A DNA stretch of 64,000 nucleotides, taken from Pedobacter sp. (lineage in GTDB: Bacteria > Bacteroidota > Bacteroidia > Sphingobacteriales > Sphingobacteriaceae). The notes under the pieces are model-generated. The model made no database searches. It saw only the letters and a program-made list of their open reading frames with translations, and had not been told where the DNA came from. The DNA lies in contig JAVHXV010000005.1 in the NCBI GenBank assembly GCA_031119475.1, positions 124,001-188,000 of the forward strand. Reading direction: 5' to 3'. This document shows, piece by piece, positions 17,998 to 26,670 of this stretch; position 1 is the first letter of the stretch; every line of letters begins with the position of its first letter. A program made the position numbers and the translations under genes.

Positions 17998-19329
17998 TCA
18001 AGGATTTAACACTTCGAATATAGCAACTTTTTTCGTTCCTGTATTTACTTTGTAGCGATTATCCTGACGGAGGCCTACTACCCAAATAATTTCCCCATTT
18101 CCGTTGACCAATATTGGAATTTGGTCTTTTTGCGGAAGCGGGATTTTAATGCCGATCAGAAAATCGCTCAATTTTTTATGATTTTTCATGCCGAGGGGCA
18201 TAAACTTATCGCCTTCTTGCCTAAAGCGCACAACTAAAGGAAAAATAAGCTGGTCGGCATCTATATAAGCTTTATTGCTGTCTGAACCTATTTTCGTGGA
18301 AACTTCATAGGAAAGCGCTATTTTTTGCTGGCCGATGACAAGGGTCAGATCATTTTTATGCCAAAAACAGTGTCTGGGTGCCCCTTGCTCGAGTGATGTA
18401 ATGATCAGGTCATCCCTATCGATCGTAGCACGGTGTGTGGTACTGTAAAAAGATGTTCCACTTTGCTTTTTGAGCGAATGCGCAATTTCTTCAGCTACCG
18501 GATAGGTGAAATGGAACGGCCTGAGCAGTTCGAAAAGCAGTAGTTTTTGCGGGTTCAACTGCGCCACTGCATCCAGGGCAAAATAAACGATACCTTTTTT
18601 TTCTCTTGTAATGGCTTTTCTGTGTGCCGCGACAACTTGTTGCAATACTTCTTCTGTTTGGGCGAAAAGCGAGATGTTCCTTGAAAATGTTTCCTCCAGA
18701 TTTGGGTTGACTTCCCGCAAATGCGGCAAAACGTTTAACCGGATATTATTCCTAGTATAGGTTGTGGTTTCATTCGAACTATCAATTACATAATCAAAGC
18801 CACTTTCTGCAATAAACTGGTCGATGTCTTCCCGTGAAAAACACAACAATGGCCTGATGATGCGATCCCGTTTGGGTAAGATCCCATGTAGTCCACTAAT
18901 GCCCGTTCCGCGGACCAGATTGAGCAGAATGGTTTCTACGTTGTCTGTTTGATGATGTGCCAGAGCGATGTAATCATAATTTTCTCTCTCTCTCACTTCC
19001 TCAAACCATTGATACCGTAACGCCCGGGCGGCCATCTGGGTCGATAACTGTTGTTCAGCGGCATAGGTCTTCGTATCAAAGTGGGCGACGTGAAAAGGGA
19101 CATCCAGCTCTGCTGCCAACAACTTCACAAAGGCTTCATCCCGTTGCGACTCGGCGGCCCTCAAATTAAAATTGCAATGGGCAATACTAAATTGAAATCC
19201 GGAGAGTTTAAATAGCTGGGCCATCAAAACCGAATCCTTGCCCCCGCTAACGGCTAATAAAATTCTTTCCCCGGGCAAAAAAAGGGCATTGGTTTTGATA
19301 TAGTCTTTAAATAGTTGATGGAACGGCAT
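17998..19329 (-). CDS. tilS: tRNA(Ile)-lysidine synthetase
   Basis: It modifies C34 of the CAU anticodon tRNA-Ile to lysidine, which switches charging from Met to Ile and is essential. The PP-loop motif SGGKDS is at residues 28-33 and HHQTDNVETILLNLVRGTGISGL follows within the N-type ATP pyrophosphatase domain. The C-terminal TilS_C domain is visible (FMPLGMKNHKKLSDFLIG, IWVVGLRQDNRYK). I use the ATG at 19329 (443 aa); a TTG two codons earlier lies inside the TATTTTTG promoter box. It is divergent from the OstA-like gene with only 71 bases between the starts. Confidence 0.95.
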   Translation of the reverse strand: MPFHQLFKDYIKTNALFLPGERILLAVSGGKDSVLMAQLFKLSGFQFSIAHCNFNLRAAESQRDEAFVKLLAAELDVPFHVAHFDTKTYAAEQQLSTQMAARALRYQWFEEVRERENYDYIALAHHQTDNVETILLNLVRGTGISGLHGILPKRDRIIRPLLCFSREDIDQFIAESGFDYVIDSSNETTTYTRNNIRLNVLPHLREVNPNLEETFSRNISLFAQTEEVLQQVVAAHRKAITREKKGIVYFALDAVAQLNPQKLLLFELLRPFHFTYPVAEEIAHSLKKQSGTSFYSTTHRATIDRDDLIITSLEQGAPRHCFWHKNDLTLVIGQQKIALSYEVSTKIGSDSNKAYIDADQLIFPLVVRFRQEGDKFMPLGMKNHKKLSDFLIGIKIPLPQKDQIPILVNGNGEIIWVVGLRQDNRYKVNTGTKKVAIFEVLNP

Positions 19330-19332
19330 ATT

Positions 19333-19340
19333 CAAAAATA
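19333..19340 (-). promoter_or_regulatory. tilS promoter -7 element abutting the start codon
   Basis: TATTTTTG on the minus strand ends only 3 nt before the tilS ATG, which predicts a leaderless or nearly leaderless mRNA. A -33-like ATTC lies 21 nt upstream (19362-19365) and overlaps the -33 of the divergent gene. Confidence 0.5.
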
Positions 19341-19363
19341 TTCAATTTAATGTTGATATGCGA

Positions 19364-19396
19364 ATTGGCCGCTATCCAAATAAAAAACTAACTTTG
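19364..19396 (+). promoter_or_regulatory. Promoter of the OstA-like gene, -7 element abutting the start codon
   Basis: ATTG at 19364-19367, 21 nt of spacer, then TAACTTTG at 19389-19396, a perfect TAnnTTTG match. Four bases later comes the GTG start. The spacing falls in the range reported for Bacteroidota promoters, and the geometry predicts a leaderless transcript. Confidence 0.6.
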
Positions 19397-19400
19397 TAAA

Positions 19401-21497
19401 GTGCAGAAATTACGCTTTTTAATTCTCTTCTTTTCATTGGCACCAGCCCTCTTGTTTGCTCAGGAACGAGCCAAGATTTTGCTTCAGGGTTCTGAAGTGA
19501 TCAACTACGACGCAAAGAATAAATTGTCGAGAATCAAATCACCAATCTTCTTTCACGGAGGCGCAATCATGACCTGCGACAGTGCCAATCTTTATACCGA
19601 AAGGAATTTTTTTGAAGCTTTCGGCCATGTGCACATCAACCAGGCCGACACCCTTAATATTTTCTCAGACTTTCTTACTTATGATGGCAATACCAAACAG
19701 GCGCACCTGTCGAATAACGTCCGTTTGGTCGACCGTTCATCGACCTTAACGACAAATGTGCTCGATTACAACCTGGGCACAAAATATGGCACCTATGCAA
19801 ATGGCGGTAAGATTGTGAACAAAGAGGGCACTACCGTAACCAGCAAGAATGGCTATTATTTTGCGAATACGAAAGATGCCTTTTTTAGGTACAATGTATT
19901 GGTGGTTACGCCACAGAGCACCATCAAGTCAGACACGCTCCGCTACAATACTTTTACCAACTGGTCCTATTTTTACGGCCCCACCAACATTAAAGGAAAA
20001 GACGATAACCTATATACCGAAAACGGCGCCTACAATACCAAAACAGACAATGCTTATTTTGGAAAAAAGAACTTATATACGCAAGGTACCAAGACATTAA
20101 AGGGCGACAGCCTTTATTATTATGGCAAGATTGGCTATGGAAAAGCTGTTAAGAACATTATTTTCATGGATTCATCAGACAAAACCCTGCTCCATGGACA
20201 GTTGGGCGAATACTATAAAGCTGATGAAAGGGTCGTGGTCACGAAGAACGCCTGGTTTGCCATGGGAACGAAGGATTCGATTGTGGTAAACCAGAAAAAA
20301 ATTCCTGACTCTCTTTTTCTGGGAGCAGATACCTTGGAGGCACAAAAGGTTTTTCAGCAGAAACTCCGCCTATTAAGCAAACCAGTTGTTCAGAAAGACA
20401 ACGAAATTGGGGCAGAAGATGCCAAGCAAAAGGAACTCAAAGAAAAGGAGAAAGCAGAAGCGAGAAAGGCCGCAGCGGCCGAGAAAAAGGCTACCCAATC
20501 TGTATCAAGCGCTGCTACGCCAAAAAAATTAAGTCGCAGGGAACGAAAGCTGGCCGAGCAACGGGAACTTGAATTAAAGAAAAATCCACCACCCAACAAA
20601 ACAGACAGTTTAAAAACATTGCCCGATAGTGCCAAGATTTCGGCAAAGGAAATATTAACAGATACCATTTCCAAGAAGAGTCTAGCCAAAAAAGACTCTG
20701 TAATTGTTAAAATCGATCCAAAAGCAAAGACCAATGCCGTTAAACCCAAATCGGCCGTAGGCACGGTCAAAAAAGATAGTGTAGCTGTATTTAATCCGGC
20801 TGACACGGTCAAAACCCGGATCATCAAAGCTTTCCATAATGTACGGGTTTACAAGTTTAATCTGCAGGCCAAAGCCGATTCCCTTTTCTATACGGCCGCT
20901 GATTCCAGTCTTCGTTGGTATAAAAATCCGATCCTATGGTCTAATGGCACGCAGCAGACCGGTGATACCATCCATGTTTTCTTCAAAAATGACAAGATCC
21001 ATAGTTTTCAGGTCTTGCAAAATGGCTTCATTGTCAATGTAGAAGGCGATTCGACCAAATTTAATCAGGTAAAGGGCAAGCGGATTACCGGATTTATGTC
21101 CAACGGAGAGCTAAAGAACGTTTATGTGGATGGAAATGCGGAGAGCATGTACTATAACAAGGATGCTAAAGGGAATTATGACAACTTAAGCCATACCATA
21201 AGTAGCAGGATCAGGTTTAATTTCCATGACCAGGAACTGACGGATATCGTTACGATCAAAGGAATTGAAGGGGCGGTAGATCCGATAGACAAGTTGCCAA
21301 AAGAAACCTTATTGACTGGCTTTATCTGGAAGCCTGAACTACGGCCGGTGAGCAAGGCAGACATCATTAAAGGAAGACCTAAAACAGCAACCAAGGCTAA
21401 ACCCACTGTGCCTTCGACCAAAACTAGTCAGCCTGCCAAAAGTAGTACCCCTGTACAAAAAACACCTGCTGCCCCAAATAAAGCAGTCAAGAATTAA
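19401..21497 (+). CDS. OstA/LptA-like lipopolysaccharide transport protein
   Basis: The start is a GTG at 19401. The in-frame stop at 19389 leaves no alternative, and the signal peptide QKLRFLILFFSLAPALLFAQ begins at once. Residues 20-320 form an OstA/LptA-type beta-jellyroll with repeated short strands (GHVHINQADTLNIFSDFL, VRLVDRSSTLTTNVLDYN). A Lys/Ala/Glu-rich linker follows (about 335-450), then a second OstA-like stretch (about 455-640) and a Thr/Pro/Lys tail. At 698 aa it is several times longer than E. coli LptA. The role in carrying LPS across the periplasm is inferred from the family. Its stop codon abuts the stop codon of rdgB with no spacer. Confidence 0.85.
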   Translation: MQKLRFLILFFSLAPALLFAQERAKILLQGSEVINYDAKNKLSRIKSPIFFHGGAIMTCDSANLYTERNFFEAFGHVHINQADTLNIFSDFLTYDGNTKQAHLSNNVRLVDRSSTLTTNVLDYNLGTKYGTYANGGKIVNKEGTTVTSKNGYYFANTKDAFFRYNVLVVTPQSTIKSDTLRYNTFTNWSYFYGPTNIKGKDDNLYTENGAYNTKTDNAYFGKKNLYTQGTKTLKGDSLYYYGKIGYGKAVKNIIFMDSSDKTLLHGQLGEYYKADERVVVTKNAWFAMGTKDSIVVNQKKIPDSLFLGADTLEAQKVFQQKLRLLSKPVVQKDNEIGAEDAKQKELKEKEKAEARKAAAAEKKATQSVSSAATPKKLSRRERKLAEQRELELKKNPPPNKTDSLKTLPDSAKISAKEILTDTISKKSLAKKDSVIVKIDPKAKTNAVKPKSAVGTVKKDSVAVFNPADTVKTRIIKAFHNVRVYKFNLQAKADSLFYTAADSSLRWYKNPILWSNGTQQTGDTIHVFFKNDKIHSFQVLQNGFIVNVEGDSTKFNQVKGKRITGFMSNGELKNVYVDGNAESMYYNKDAKGNYDNLSHTISSRIRFNFHDQELTDIVTIKGIEGAVDPIDKLPKETLLTGFIWKPELRPVSKADIIKGRPKTATKAKPTVPSTKTSQPAKSSTPVQKTPAAPNKAVKN

Positions 21498-22094
21498 TTA
21501 GTTCTCGGGAATTTTACTAGGCTTTTTAAGAAATTGGATCAATTGCCGCATGGCCTGGGCACGATGGCTGATCTTGTTCTTTTCGGTTAATTCCATTTCG
21601 GCAAAAGTAATCTGATAACCATCAGGCTCAAAGATGGGGTCATAACCAAATCCATTTCTACCTGTAGGTTCGCTGCGCAGTTGGCCATTGATCACACCTT
21701 CGAATAAGTAGGTTTTCCCATGTTGCACCAGGGAAATTACGGTTTTAAAACGAGCCTTCCGGTTAGCAACCCCCGCCATCTTTTGAAGTAAAAATTCCAT
21801 ATTGACCTGGTCTCCGCGCTGACCACTATATCTTGCAGAATATACCCCAGGCGCTCCCCGCAGGGCTTCTACTTCCAGTCCACTGTCGTCTGCAAAGCAA
21901 TCCAGTTGATAATTTTCCATCACATATGAACTTTTTAACGTTGCATTTTCAGCAAAAGTTGTACCTGTTTCGGGAATGTCATCCAAGCATCCGATATCAG
22001 ACAGACTAAGTACTTCATAATTGGGAGCAAGCAGTTGGCCAACCTCTTGCTTTTTGTGCTCATTATGGGTAGCAAAAACAAGTTTCTTGATCAT
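21498..22094 (-). CDS. rdgB: Non-canonical purine NTP pyrophosphatase (RdgB/HAM1)
   Basis: It hydrolyses dITP, XTP and related deaminated nucleotides to monophosphates, keeping them out of DNA. The motifs FATHNEHKKQEV near the N-terminus, FADDSGLEV (metal site), GAPGVYSARYSG and GRNGFGYDPIF are all present. The length of 198 aa is standard. The ATG overlaps the stop of the upstream 187-aa gene by 4 bases (ATGA), so the two are translationally coupled. It converges on the OstA-like gene with no spacer between the stop codons. Confidence 0.96.
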   Translation of the reverse strand: MIKKLVFATHNEHKKQEVGQLLAPNYEVLSLSDIGCLDDIPETGTTFAENATLKSSYVMENYQLDCFADDSGLEVEALRGAPGVYSARYSGQRGDQVNMEFLLQKMAGVANRKARFKTVISLVQHGKTYLFEGVINGQLRSEPTGRNGFGYDPIFEPDGYQITFAEMELTEKNKISHRAQAMRQLIQFLKKPSKIPEN

Positions 22095-22654
22095 GATTTG
22101 AGCGTTTGGAGGGTTGACCAGAGTATTTTTTTGCTGTTGACATCAGAATCCAGGTCGTGCAAATTATGGGTAAAGATCATCCTGATTTGATTTAGCTGGG
22201 TCAGTTTGTGCAGCAAAGCTTCCTGCAAGCCTAATTGGGGAGCGCTTACGCCAAAAGCCAATAGGAGTTCGCAGTCGAAAAATTCTTTAAAGGCCTGAAA
22301 ATCCGCATCTGGATAGGCTGCATAATTGACCAGCGCAAAATCATTGTTGCTGAGCTCAATGGCCTTGACCAACTTTCTTAATAATTCTGTCCCTTGAGGC
22401 GAACTAACTTTATACTGCGCATCATTGACCAAGATCAAGATCCGTTTTTGATTTTTCCCTAAATGTTCAAACTGCCATTCCTTTTTCGGTTCGGGCACAG
22501 TAATTTCGGCTTCCGGCTTTTGTGCTATTGGAGTTTTAGGCTCAACTGTCGGTGCAACGGTTACAGGAGAAGGGTCGATGTCCTTTACCAGATAAACCTC
22601 TTCCGTAAAAAATAAACGTAGTGCTTCTGCGTTAGTAGTAAGTTGATTGGCCAT
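22091..22654 (-). CDS. Uncharacterised 187-aa protein coupled to rdgB
   Basis: No signal peptide or membrane helix. Residues 1-60 are a low-complexity Pro/Glu/Val linker after a short N-terminal segment. The C-terminal domain (about 65-187) begins with KRILILVNDAQYKVSS and has alternating strands and helices, with a repeated hydrophobic core (DFALVNYAAYP, CELLLAFGVSAPQLGL, IRMIFTHNLHDLD). The layout faintly recalls DNA polymerase III psi (HolD) or uracil-glycosylase-like folds, but I could not confirm either. The 4-base overlap with rdgB suggests a nucleotide- or DNA-related role. Confidence 0.7.
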   Translation of the reverse strand: MANQLTTNAEALRLFFTEEVYLVKDIDPSPVTVAPTVEPKTPIAQKPEAEITVPEPKKEWQFEHLGKNQKRILILVNDAQYKVSSPQGTELLRKLVKAIELSNNDFALVNYAAYPDADFQAFKEFFDCELLLAFGVSAPQLGLQEALLHKLTQLNQIRMIFTHNLHDLDSDVNSKKILWSTLQTLKS

Positions 22655-22791
22655 TGTATCTATGAAGTAAGCGATCGGGGTTTGGCGCTGCGCTTAACCA
22701 TTGTAAAATATTTCTGTTAAAATTAGTTAAATATCTAATTATAGCACCTTAAATTGTTACTTTTATCCATTAAAATTATATAGCTCTTTCC

Positions 22792-23379
22792 GTGAGAAAA
22801 GTCTGTTGGATTTTTGTTTTATGTTGTTCTGCCACTGCTACATTTGCACAAAATGTGGCCGTAGTTAATGGAAAATCCATTAGTAGCAAAGAATTTATGT
22901 GGGTCTACAAGAAAAACCATGCAGGAATTACCAATGCGTCCTACCAGGAGCTGGCCAACTATCTGGACCTCTACATCAACTTCAAGTTGAAGGTCCTCGA
23001 TGCAAAGGCCATGAACTTGGATGCAGATACGGCCTATAAAAAGGAAGTAAACGGCTATGAAACTGCGCTAAAGGCACAGAAAAAAACCGCTAAAAACCTA
23101 GCTTATGACTTTATCATAAACGAATATCGGGAAGGCGTACTGATGTTCAATGTTTCTGAAAAGAAAATCTGGAGCAATGTGGTAGACCACGAGCAGGAAG
23201 TACGTGACTATTACCAGAAGAATAGCGCCAAATATATGGGCAAAAATTTTGAGGACGTCCAAGGCCAAGTGGTTGCCGATTATCAGCAACAGCTAGAGGC
23301 AGATTGGATCAAAGCGCTCAGAGCAAAATATTCCATTAAAATAAATGAGGATGAACTGAAAAAGCTGGCAAAGCCTTAA
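22792..23379 (+). CDS. Exported SurA-like chaperone fragment lacking the PPIase domain
   Basis: The start is GTG at 22792, next to a signal peptide (RKVCWIFVLCCSATATFAQ). The N-terminal part (VAVVNGKSISSKEFMWVYKK, then NYLDLYINFKLKVLDAKAM) matches the start of the long Bacteroidota peptidyl-prolyl isomerases. The C-terminal part (NEYREGVLMFNVSEKKIW, then WIKALRAKYSIKINEDEL) matches their end. No parvulin domain lies between them. The 195-aa product thus looks like a natural internal-deletion form that keeps only the chaperone arms. It is followed by surA and moxR in one apparent operon, consistent with outer-membrane protein folding. Confidence 0.75.
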   Translation: MRKVCWIFVLCCSATATFAQNVAVVNGKSISSKEFMWVYKKNHAGITNASYQELANYLDLYINFKLKVLDAKAMNLDADTAYKKEVNGYETALKAQKKTAKNLAYDFIINEYREGVLMFNVSEKKIWSNVVDHEQEVRDYYQKNSAKYMGKNFEDVQGQVVADYQQQLEADWIKALRAKYSIKINEDELKKLAKP

Positions 23380-23399
23380 GGCTTGTTGGTTTAATATTT

Positions 23400-23407
23400 T
23401 AACTTTG
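23400..23407 (+). promoter_or_regulatory. Probable surA promoter -7 element
   Basis: TAACTTTG is a perfect TAnnTTTG match, 21 nt before the surA ATG at 23429. No -33 TTG is at a good distance. It suggests surA-moxR can be transcribed separately from the upstream gene. Confidence 0.45.
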
Positions 23408-23428
23408 CATAGAAATACAATTAATAGA

Positions 23429-24793
23429 ATGAAGAAATTTTTACTGATCGCGGGTATTTTAATTGGCCTGTTTTCAAATGTTAATGCTCAGAAACCAATC
23501 TTAGATAAAGTGGTTGCCGTAGTGGGCAGCAATGTAATCTTGTTATCAGATCTTAACCAGCAGTATGCCATTTACCTGAACCAGGGAAATACTGCCGATG
23601 AAAAGGCAAAATGCTATTTTTTACAGCAGATGCTGATCCAAAAACTGTTAAAGCAACAGGCAGAGATCGATTCGATCGTGGTAGAAGACTCTCAGGTAGA
23701 TGACGAGCTGGACAAAAAAATGCGTTATCAGATCCAAAGAATGGGTGGTCAGGAACGCTTGGAGCAATTCCTCCAAAAATCAGTGCTGCAATATAAAGAT
23801 GAAATGCGCCCAGAAGTAAAGGAGGGATTGATTGCGCAAAAGATGCAGCAAAAAATTACCGAAAATACCACGGTTACTCCCTTGGAAGTAAAAAAATATT
23901 TCGAAAGCTATCAGAAAGACAGTTTGCCAGATATCGGTACCGAAGTAGAAGTTGGTGAAATTACACTCTATCCTAAGCTCACTAAGGCCGAAAAACAGAA
24001 ATCATTTGATAAACTGGATGCCATTAGAACAAGGATCAAAGCCGGCGAAGATTTCGGATTTTTAGCTAAGACCTATTCAGAAGATCCTGGCTCTGCCTCA
24101 GAAGGTGGCGATTATGGCTTCATAGACCGTAACACCATGGTTAAGGAATTTACCGCCTGGGCGTTTAAGCTACGTGCCGGAGAAATCTCGCCAGTTTTTG
24201 AAACGGAATATGGTTTTCACATTGTTCAGGTTATCGAACGCCGTGGCGAGCAGGCACATGTACGCCACATCTTGATCAGGCCACAGATTACCCCTGGTAG
24301 CCTAGATCGTGTAAAATCAAAAGCAGACAGCATTTATAGCGATATTGCAGCCAAGAAATTGCCATTTTCAAGTGCAGCTTCACTCTTTTCGGACAATAAA
24401 GAAACCCAATACAATGGTGGAATGATGTTATTTGCCGATAACGTGACATCAAGGACCACCTTTATTCCGATCGAAAAATTAGATCCCTCCGTTTTTGTGG
24501 TCATCGATACCATGAAAGTGGGCACCGTTTCTAAACCTGTTGCCTTCAGTAACCAACAGGATGGAAAGCAAGGCTATAAAATCTTCTTCCTAAAATCTAA
24601 AACTCCACCCCACAAAGGCAATCTAGAGCAGGATTATCCTAAATTTAGGGAGCGGGCCGAAACAGAGAAAAAAGAAAAAGTAGTGAGCGAATGGTTTGAA
24701 AAACGTAAGGAAACTACTTACATTAGGGTCGACGATGAATTTGCAGGTTGCGATGAAATGAAACTTTGGGCAAATAAAGACAAAAAACCATAA
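23429..24793 (+). CDS. surA: Periplasmic chaperone / peptidyl-prolyl isomerase SurA
   Basis: It chaperones outer-membrane proteins through the periplasm. The ATG at 23429 gives a signal peptide (KKFLLIAGILIGLFSNVNAQ). The SurA N-terminal region (about residues 22-165: VVAVVGSNVILLSDLNQQY) precedes two parvulin domains. The first (about 170-270) has AKTYSEDPGSASEGGDYGF. The second begins HVRHILIRPQITPGSLDRVK and is less conserved. At 454 aa it is close to E. coli SurA. The stop codon is followed directly by the ATG of moxR with no gap, indicating translational coupling. Confidence 0.93.
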   Translation: MKKFLLIAGILIGLFSNVNAQKPILDKVVAVVGSNVILLSDLNQQYAIYLNQGNTADEKAKCYFLQQMLIQKLLKQQAEIDSIVVEDSQVDDELDKKMRYQIQRMGGQERLEQFLQKSVLQYKDEMRPEVKEGLIAQKMQQKITENTTVTPLEVKKYFESYQKDSLPDIGTEVEVGEITLYPKLTKAEKQKSFDKLDAIRTRIKAGEDFGFLAKTYSEDPGSASEGGDYGFIDRNTMVKEFTAWAFKLRAGEISPVFETEYGFHIVQVIERRGEQAHVRHILIRPQITPGSLDRVKSKADSIYSDIAAKKLPFSSAASLFSDNKETQYNGGMMLFADNVTSRTTFIPIEKLDPSVFVVIDTMKVGTVSKPVAFSNQQDGKQGYKIFFLKSKTPPHKGNLEQDYPKFRERAETEKKEKVVSEWFEKRKETTYIRVDDEFAGCDEMKLWANKDKKP

Positions 24794-25756
24794 ATGCAGT
24801 TTAAGAACGAGGTAGAGGCTGTAGATGCCCTTCACCAGTCATTTAAGGACATCCAGGCCGAAATCAGCAAAGCGGTGATTGGCCAGGATGAGATTATCAA
24901 AGCCGTGCTCATTGCTATATTTAGTAATGGGCATTGTTTATTGGTGGGCGTTCCAGGTTTGGCCAAAACCTTGCTGGTGCAAACGGTTTCGAATGTGCTG
25001 GACCTCGATTTCAAGCGCATTCAATTTACACCAGACCTCATGCCCAGCGACATCATTGGCGCAGAGATTTTGGGCGAAGATCGCCATTTCAAGTTTGTTA
25101 AGGGACCAGTATTTTCAAATATCATTCTGGCCGACGAAATTAACCGTACTCCACCGAAAACCCAAGCTGCACTTTTAGAGGCCATGCAGGAGAAAGCGGT
25201 TACCGCCGCCGGACATACCCATGCCCTACCACAGCCATTTTTTGTGCTTGCCACTCAAAATCCAATCGAACAGGAAGGTACCTATCCATTGCCAGAAGCC
25301 CAGCTGGATCGTTTTATGTTCCATATCCAGCTCAACTATCCGGCATTTGCCGATGAGCTGACCATTGTCAAAAATACCACCAGCAACGCCGAAATCAAAT
25401 TGGAAAAAATTATCGGTGCCACCGAAATCCAATATTTTCAAAAACTGGTCAGGAATATCCCGATTACAGATAATGTTCTGGAATATGCAGTTCAACTTGC
25501 TGCCAAAACGCGACCAAATACTTCCTTGGCATCAGATGCTATCAATAATTACATTTCTTGGGGAGCAGGACCAAGGGCATCACAGTTTTTGGTCTTAGGA
25601 GCGAAGTGCCACGCTGCCATCTCCGGAAAATATTCACCCGATATCGAAGATGTACAGGCAGTTGCCGAACCGATCCTGCGCCACCGCATTGTCCGTAATT
25701 ATAGAGCTGAAGCAGAAGGGCTAACGATCGAACACTTGATTAAGGGACTATTCTAA
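24794..25756 (+). CDS. MoxR-family AAA+ ATPase
   Basis: A chaperone-like AAA+ protein. Walker A GVPGLAKT is at residues 52-59 and Walker B IILADEINR at 110-117. The sensor motif ATQNPIEQEGTYPLPEAQLD is typical of MoxR. The 320-aa length is normal. In Bacteroidota MoxR often precedes DUF58 and von Willebrand-factor genes in aerotolerance (bat) operons. Here it instead ends a surA operon and is followed by a convergent gene 5 bases away. A link to envelope-protein maturation is inferred from this context. Confidence 0.93.
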   Translation: MQFKNEVEAVDALHQSFKDIQAEISKAVIGQDEIIKAVLIAIFSNGHCLLVGVPGLAKTLLVQTVSNVLDLDFKRIQFTPDLMPSDIIGAEILGEDRHFKFVKGPVFSNIILADEINRTPPKTQAALLEAMQEKAVTAAGHTHALPQPFFVLATQNPIEQEGTYPLPEAQLDRFMFHIQLNYPAFADELTIVKNTTSNAEIKLEKIIGATEIQYFQKLVRNIPITDNVLEYAVQLAAKTRPNTSLASDAINNYISWGAGPRASQFLVLGAKCHAAISGKYSPDIEDVQAVAEPILRHRIVRNYRAEAEGLTIEHLIKGLF

Positions 25757-25761
25757 CTGCA

Positions 25762-26640
25762 TTAGTTCAGCTGTCCCATAATGTTTGGATAGTCCGTGAT
25801 GATGCCATCAACGCCCAATCCCATAAAATAACGAAGGTCCTTGACCGAATTAACGGTCCATGGAATAATCTTTACCCCTGCCGCATGGCATTTGTCGACC
25901 AGGTTCTTACCGACCAAAACCGAATATGGGCTATAGATCGTTGGCTTAAAGCCCAATTCGGCAATGTTATTTTCAAAATCTTCCTTCTCATCTATTCCCA
26001 ATGAGGTACGTATTTTCGGATATTTTTGGTGGAGATATTGCAACGTTCGCAGGTCAAAAGATTGGATAATGGTACGCTTTTCGAGTTTCTTCTGTTTAAC
26101 GATGGCCATGATGATGTCTACAAATTCTTCTGGACTTGGCTGGAACGCTCCATCGCCCTTTCTGATCATTTTGGTCTCGATGTTATAATCGGGTTTTGGC
26201 AATCTATTTAATTTCACATAGGCTTCGACAGAATCGATCAGCTCATCTAACAGCGGCTTATAGGCCCTAAACTTTTGCTGACCCGGAAATCTGGGATGAA
26301 GCTTACTGCCCACATCAAATTTTTTGATCTCCAAATAATCCATTTTAAAAATGTTATATTTTTTCTCATCAGCCAAAGAGATCGGTTTTCCTGCTGGCGT
26401 AAGGCTAAATTCATGATTAAAATAAGGTTCTTGTGATACCACGGCCTGTCGATCCTTTGAAATCACCACATCCATTTCTAGCGTAGTTACGCCGAGATCA
26501 AGAGCTTTGATCATGGCAGGGATTGTATTTTCTGGCATAATCCCACGAGCTCCACGATGCCCCTGTACATCGAATTTCTTTTGTGCAAAGGCGGAAAGGG
26601 CAAGTGTAAAAATAAAGCTGAGCAGTAAGGTTTTTTTCAT
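25762..26640 (-). CDS. Exported glycerophosphodiester phosphodiesterase
   Basis: It hydrolyses glycerophosphodiesters to glycerol-3-phosphate and an alcohol. The start is the ATG at 26640, giving the signal peptide KKTLLLSFIFTLALSAFAQ; an upstream TTG is less likely. Catalytic GDPD motifs are present: QGHRGARGIMPENTIPAM near residue 25, LEMDVVISKD and the closing PWTVNSVKDLRYFMGLGVDG with DGIITDYP. At 292 aa it is a normal periplasmic GlpQ-like enzyme. It converges on moxR and follows an upstream repeat tract. Confidence 0.92.
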   Translation of the reverse strand: MKKTLLLSFIFTLALSAFAQKKFDVQGHRGARGIMPENTIPAMIKALDLGVTTLEMDVVISKDRQAVVSQEPYFNHEFSLTPAGKPISLADEKKYNIFKMDYLEIKKFDVGSKLHPRFPGQQKFRAYKPLLDELIDSVEAYVKLNRLPKPDYNIETKMIRKGDGAFQPSPEEFVDIIMAIVKQKKLEKRTIIQSFDLRTLQYLHQKYPKIRTSLGIDEKEDFENNIAELGFKPTIYSPYSVLVGKNLVDKCHAAGVKIIPWTVNSVKDLRYFMGLGVDGIITDYPNIMGQLN

Positions 26641-26652
26641 ACCAGAATACGT

Positions 26653-26660
26653 CAAATATA
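26653..26660 (-). promoter_or_regulatory. Probable GDPD promoter -7 element
   Basis: TATATTTG on the minus strand, a perfect TAnnTTTG match, lies 12 nt before the ATG at 26640. The sequence upstream is the GGTT-rich repeat tract, and no -33 TTG is seen on this strand. Confidence 0.45.
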
Positions 26661-26670
26661 AAGCCAGTTT

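Noticed and set aside
20390..20827. 145-codon hydrophobic minus-strand open frame
   Set aside because: It is antisense to the charged linker of the OstA-like gene; its hydrophobicity is a mirror of Lys and Glu codons.
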